A stretch of DNA of 6,904 bases, from NCBI GenBank assembly GCA_023451855.1, contig JAEXXY010000225.1, positions 1-6,904 on the forward strand. Reading direction: 5' to 3'. The notes beneath the pieces are model-generated. The model was not told the DNA's origin. It did not search any database and worked only from the letters and a program-made list of their open reading frames with translations. This DNA is from Actinomycetes bacterium (GTDB lineage Bacteria; Actinomycetota; Actinomycetes; Actinomycetales; Dermatophilaceae). Positions within the stretch are counted from its first letter, which is position 1; every line of letters starts with the position of its first letter. Positions 6,088 through 6,904 of this stretch are shown piece after piece. The translations under genes and the position numbers were made by a program.

Positions 6088-6904
6088 TCAGGGGCTCGGG
6101 GTGGTGGCGGTGCCGCGGAAGGTGCGCAGGCGTTGGCTGTTCGTCACGACGAAGACCGACGAGAAGGCCATCGCCGCGCCGGCGAGCATCGGGTTGAGCA
6201 GCCCCGCGGCTGCGAGGGGCAGGGCGGCGACGTTGTAGGCGAAGGCCCAGAAGAGGTTGCCCCGGATCGTCGCGAGCGTGCGTCGTGACAGGCGGATCGC
6301 GTCGGCCGCCACCCGCAGGTCGCCGCGCACGAGGGTGAGGTCGCTCGCCTCGATGGCGACGTCGGTGCCGGTCCCCATCGCGAGGCCGAGGTCGGCCTGG
6401 GTGAGGGCGGCCGCGTCGTTGACGCCGTCGCCGACCATCGCGACCACCCGTCCCTGCTCCTGCAGACGCGTCACGACCGCCACCTTGTCGGCGGGCAGCA
6501 CCTCTGCGACGACGTCGTCCGGGGCGATCCCGACCTCGGCGGCCACGGCCCGTGCCGTCGCGGCGTTGTCGCCGGTGAGGAGCACGGGTCGTAGATTCAG
6601 CCCGCGCAGCTGCGAGATCGCCTCTGCCGACGTCGGTTTCACCGCATCGGCCACGACGACGACGCCGCGCGCGACGCCGTCCCACGCGACGACGACCGCG
6701 GTGCCGCCCGACTCCTCGGCCCGGCTCAGCGCGTCGGTGAGCTCGTCCGGCACGCTGACCGCCCAGTCGGCGACGAACGAGGCACGACCGACGACGACGG
6801 CCCGCGACCCAACCGTGCCGGCCCCGTCGGCGACGACGCCCCGGACCCCCAGGCCGTCGGTGCTCGCGAATCCCGAGACGGGCGGCAGCGCGTCGGTCCC
6901 GAGC
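6088..6904 (-). CDS. Copper-translocating P1B-type ATPase, C-terminal part
   Basis: The frame is open to the window edge, giving 271 visible residues of a protein normally of about 700-800; the N-terminal metal-binding domain, first six membrane segments and DKTGT phosphorylation site lie beyond base 6904. Present are the end of the nucleotide-binding domain (ASTDGLGVRG, 13-22), the P-domain hinge LLTGDNAATA (108-117) and the Mg-binding loop VGDGVNDAAAL (157-167). Two last membrane segments follow. They carry YNVAALP (223-229) and MAFSS (245-249), matching the P1B-1 signatures YN(X)4P and MX2SS of Cu(I) exporters such as CopA. The enzyme would use ATP to export cuprous ions across the inner membrane. 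The GTG at 6753 is internal and is not a start. Transcription runs toward purB and ends at the shared hairpin. The residue after NDA is Ala where Pro is usual; many actinobacterial members seem to share this. Confidence 0.92.
   Translation of the reverse strand, partial: LGTDALPPVSGFASTDGLGVRGVVADGAGTVGSRAVVVGRASFVADWAVSVPDELTDALSRAEESGGTAVVVAWDGVARGVVVVADAVKPTSAEAISQLRGLNLRPVLLTGDNAATARAVAAEVGIAPDDVVAEVLPADKVAVVTRLQEQGRVVAMVGDGVNDAAALTQADLGLAMGTGTDVAIEASDLTLVRGDLRVAADAIRLSRRTLATIRGNLFWAFAYNVAALPLAAAGLLNPMLAGAAMAFSSVFVVTNSQRLRTFRGTATTPSP

Noticed and set aside
1..6904. Search for transposases, integrases, attachment sites, tRNA or rRNA genes, CRISPR arrays and defence genes
   Set aside because: None was recognised on either strand. 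All coding space is taken by ordinary chromosomal families, so I do not claim a new system.

Overview
The window is very GC-rich DNA with short intergenic gaps, frequent GTG starts and strong G/C third-position bias. This fits a high-GC actinomycete. Gene content fits too: a wax ester synthase/diacylglycerol acyltransferase end, two double-domain VOC proteins resembling the mycobacterial CFP32/Cfp30B antigen (Rv0577), and a low-molecular-weight tyrosine phosphatase. A Micrococcales lineage such as Intrasporangiaceae is my guess; the sequence alone does not prove it.

Layout: (1) 2-229 (+) is the C-terminal end of a WS/DGAT-like acyltransferase cut by the window edge. (2) 230-415 is a convergent gap rich in inverted repeats. 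(3) On the minus strand, a small SnoaL/DUF4440-type protein (2213-1803) is followed after 10 bases by an MFS exporter of the MFS_3/EntS type (1792-416), probably one operon. (4) 2214-2317 is a divergent gap with two dyad-symmetric sequences. (5) On the plus strand run a low-molecular-weight protein-tyrosine phosphatase (2318-2839), a first two-domain VOC protein (2874-3644), a second paralogous VOC protein with a repetitive Asp-Ala-Ser tail (3698-4558), and adenylosuccinate lyase purB (4626-6038). (6) A GC hairpin separates purB from a convergent copper P1B-type ATPase on the minus strand (6904-6088), of which only the C-terminal third is present.

Functionally this is mostly ordinary chromosomal housekeeping and accessory metabolism: purine synthesis, copper export, a drug-type exporter, a phosphatase and glyoxalase-fold proteins. 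The plus-strand genes have short gaps (34, 53 and 67 bases) and may be partly co-transcribed, but nothing ties them into one pathway. I see no mobile element, CRISPR array, tRNA, rRNA or obvious new system. The most interesting signals are the competing hairpins at 266-351, the dyads in the divergent promoter region, the VOC tandem duplication with a low-complexity tail, and a recurrent palindromic octamer GACGCGTC.
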